A stretch of 6,061 nt of DNA from Bacillota bacterium (GTDB lineage: Bacteria > Bacillota > Sulfobacillia > Symbiobacteriales > Symbiobacteriaceae), in NCBI GenBank assembly GCA_028287415.1, contig JAQBPS010000776.1, positions 1 through 6,061 on the forward strand. Reading direction: 5' to 3'. The notes beneath the pieces were generated by a model that saw nothing but the letters and a program-made list of their open reading frames with translations, was not told the DNA's origin and did not search any database. The position numbers and the translations under genes were made by a program. Below are positions 5,118-6,061 of the stretch, in pieces. The first letter of the stretch is position 1, and each line of letters opens with the position of its first letter.

Positions 5118-5594
5118 CTAGTTGGCCTCCTTGCCCTTGCCCTTGCCGAGCGGACCCAACAGGATCACGCCGGCGCCGAGGATGATGGCGATGCCGAACA
5201 CCTGCTCCGACCGCTTGTGCCAGGCGTTGTAGTTGACCCGAACCGGGTCGGTCTCGGCGTACTGCTCAATGGGCCTGGGCGGCCGTGCCTGGGTCAGCTG
5301 CGGGAAGATGTAGAACGCGCCCGTCAGGGAGAGCGCCAGCGCGGCCACCAACAGGGCGGTCCGCCAGCGGTTCAGCCCCTGCCGCAGCCTGGGCAGCAGG
5401 GCCACCAGGGCGATGGCGCCCAGGACCATGCCGACCGTATTGATGCGCCAGATCATGGCGCCGGCCAGATCGCCGGCCCGCTGACGCTCGGTGCCGAATG
5501 TGCTGAACAGCTGGGGGGCGGTCATCGCGAAACCGGTCATGGCGCCCACCCAGACGCCAATGCAAAGCTGTGTGACTGACTCCAGGAATTTCAT
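5118..5594 (-). CDS. DUF4149-like four-helix membrane protein
   Basis: A 158-residue integral membrane protein. Hydrophobic segments lie at about residues 5-26, 51-68, 79-98 and 132-149. The pattern WVGAMTGFAMTAPQLFSTF...RAGDLAGAMIWRIN, with a late NAWHKRSEQVFG containing His126, fits the DUF4149/TMEM205-like family, whose biochemical role is unknown. The assignment is from pattern recall. The tail GKGKGKEAN is basic, and its codons carry the ribosome site (AAGGAGG) of the glycohydrolase gene. ATG at 5594 overlaps the phosphatase stop as ATGA. A GTG at 5603 is in frame, but GAGGAG would lie only 2 nt before it, whereas the ATG lies 11 nt from it. The gene is coupled on both sides. Confidence 0.85.
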   Translation of the reverse strand: MKFLESVTQLCIGVWVGAMTGFAMTAPQLFSTFGTERQRAGDLAGAMIWRINTVGMVLGAIALVALLPRLRQGLNRWRTALLVAALALSLTGAFYIFPQLTQARPPRPIEQYAETDPVRVNYNAWHKRSEQVFGIAIILGAGVILLGPLGKGKGKEAN

Positions 5595-6061
5595 GAAAGA
5601 CACATCTCCTCAATGAGCTTGGCCACGCCGTGTTCATCGCACGTGGCGGTGATGCGGTCTGCGACCTGCTTCACCTCGTCTGCGGCATTCCCCATGGCGA
5701 CGCCGAGGCCGGCGTAGCGGATCATCGCCATGTCGTTGTCGGAATCGCCCATGGCGATGATCGCTTCCCGGGGAATCTTCAGATGCGCGGCCAGCTGCTG
5801 TAAGCCGGTGCCCTTATTGACGCCCGCGGCGGTCATTTCCAGGTTGTCCGGACCGGAGGTGGTCACCTCCAGGCCGGGAATCGCTTTTGCGATCCGGCTG
5901 GCAAGTAGGGCGAGGCTCACCTCAGTGCCGACGGCCATCGCCTTGAGGACAGTCGGCAGTGCGGGCTGCTCCGCCCATTTGACGATGTTGCGCACGGGGC
6001 GGACATGGTTGACGCTCCACATGCGGGCGAGCCCGCGGAGTGCATCGATCAGCCGCACTCG
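5591..6061 (-). CDS. Cof-type HAD-IIB family phosphatase, C-terminal part (runs off the right edge)
   Basis: About 155 C-terminal residues of a HAD-superfamily hydrolase of the Cof/IIB group, which are magnesium-dependent sugar-phosphate or flavin-phosphate phosphatases in the cytosol. Visible signatures are the motif III lysine in VNKGTGLQQLAAHL (near 5814) and the motif IV acidic cluster GDSDNDMAMI (5749-5720), followed by GLGVAMGNAADEVKQVADRIT, typical of the family C-terminus. The nucleophile motif DxDxT and most of the cap domain lie outside the window. The frame is open to base 6061 with no convincing start, so it is a partial gene and not a short protein. The exact substrate cannot be inferred. 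It overlaps the DUF4149-like gene by 4 bp. Confidence 0.92.
   Translation of the reverse strand, partial: RVRLIDALRGLARMWSVNHVRPVRNIVKWAEQPALPTVLKAMAVGTEVSLALLASRIAKAIPGLEVTTSGPDNLEMTAAGVNKGTGLQQLAAHLKIPREAIIAMGDSDNDMAMIRYAGLGVAMGNAADEVKQVADRITATCDEHGVAKLIEEMCLS

Noticed and set aside
5131..5149. Short CCTTGC repeat at the end of the DUF4149-like gene
   Set aside because: Three Gly-Lys codon pairs in a basic tail explain it, together with the next gene's ribosome site.
4776..5579. Long plus-strand open frame of 267 codons opposite the glycohydrolase and DUF4149-like genes
   Set aside because: It crosses two well-supported genes antisense, has no family resemblance, and is expected in GC-rich sequence where opposite frames rarely meet stops.

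Overview
All recognisable genes lie on the minus strand, so they are read here from high to low coordinates. The window is very GC-rich (roughly 65%, by eye). It carries the Bacillus-type order rimP-nusA-ylxR-ylxQ-infB, with a short NusA that has no C-terminal repeats and with strong GGAGG-type ribosome sites. This suggests a high-GC member of the Firmicutes. A Symbiobacterium-like organism would fit, but that assignment is an inference from gene order, GC content and frequent GTG/TTG starts, not a database match.

Upstream block (6061 to 3819): the C-terminal part of a Cof-type HAD-IIB phosphatase runs off the right edge. It overlaps by 4 bp (ATGA) a four-helix DUF4149-like membrane protein. 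That gene is followed with no gap by a TTG-started ADP-ribosylglycohydrolase (DraG/ARH family), which has an unassigned N-terminal extension of about 135 residues. The spacing implies one translationally coupled transcript.

Middle block (3818 to 2896): a gap of 84 bp up to the preferred start holds a perfect 12-bp stem-loop and a weak promoter candidate. Then comes an unrecognised membrane protein with two helices and a cytosolic domain. About 12 bp past its stop lies the best promoter in the window: TTGCCA, 17 bp, then TGC-TATTAT. A leader of about 240 nt follows, with at least two hairpins, one of them terminator-like. A second, weaker promoter candidate lies in an AT-rich pocket near rimP.

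Translation/transcription block (2895 to 1): rimP, nusA, ylxR, ylxQ and the 5' third or less of infB. These encode a 30S maturation factor, a transcription elongation/termination factor, two small RNA-binding proteins and initiation factor IF-2. They are closely packed, with gaps of 72, 55, -4 and 4 bp. A 9-bp hairpin sits directly against the nusA Shine-Dalgarno. IF-2 enters a zwitterionic hexapeptide repeat, RPAAA(E/V), which continues past the left edge.

I found no mobile element, CRISPR array, tRNA or rRNA, and no clear new system. The points that most deserve a second look are the structured operon leader, the two start-proximal hairpins, the glycohydrolase extension and the IF-2 repeat tract.
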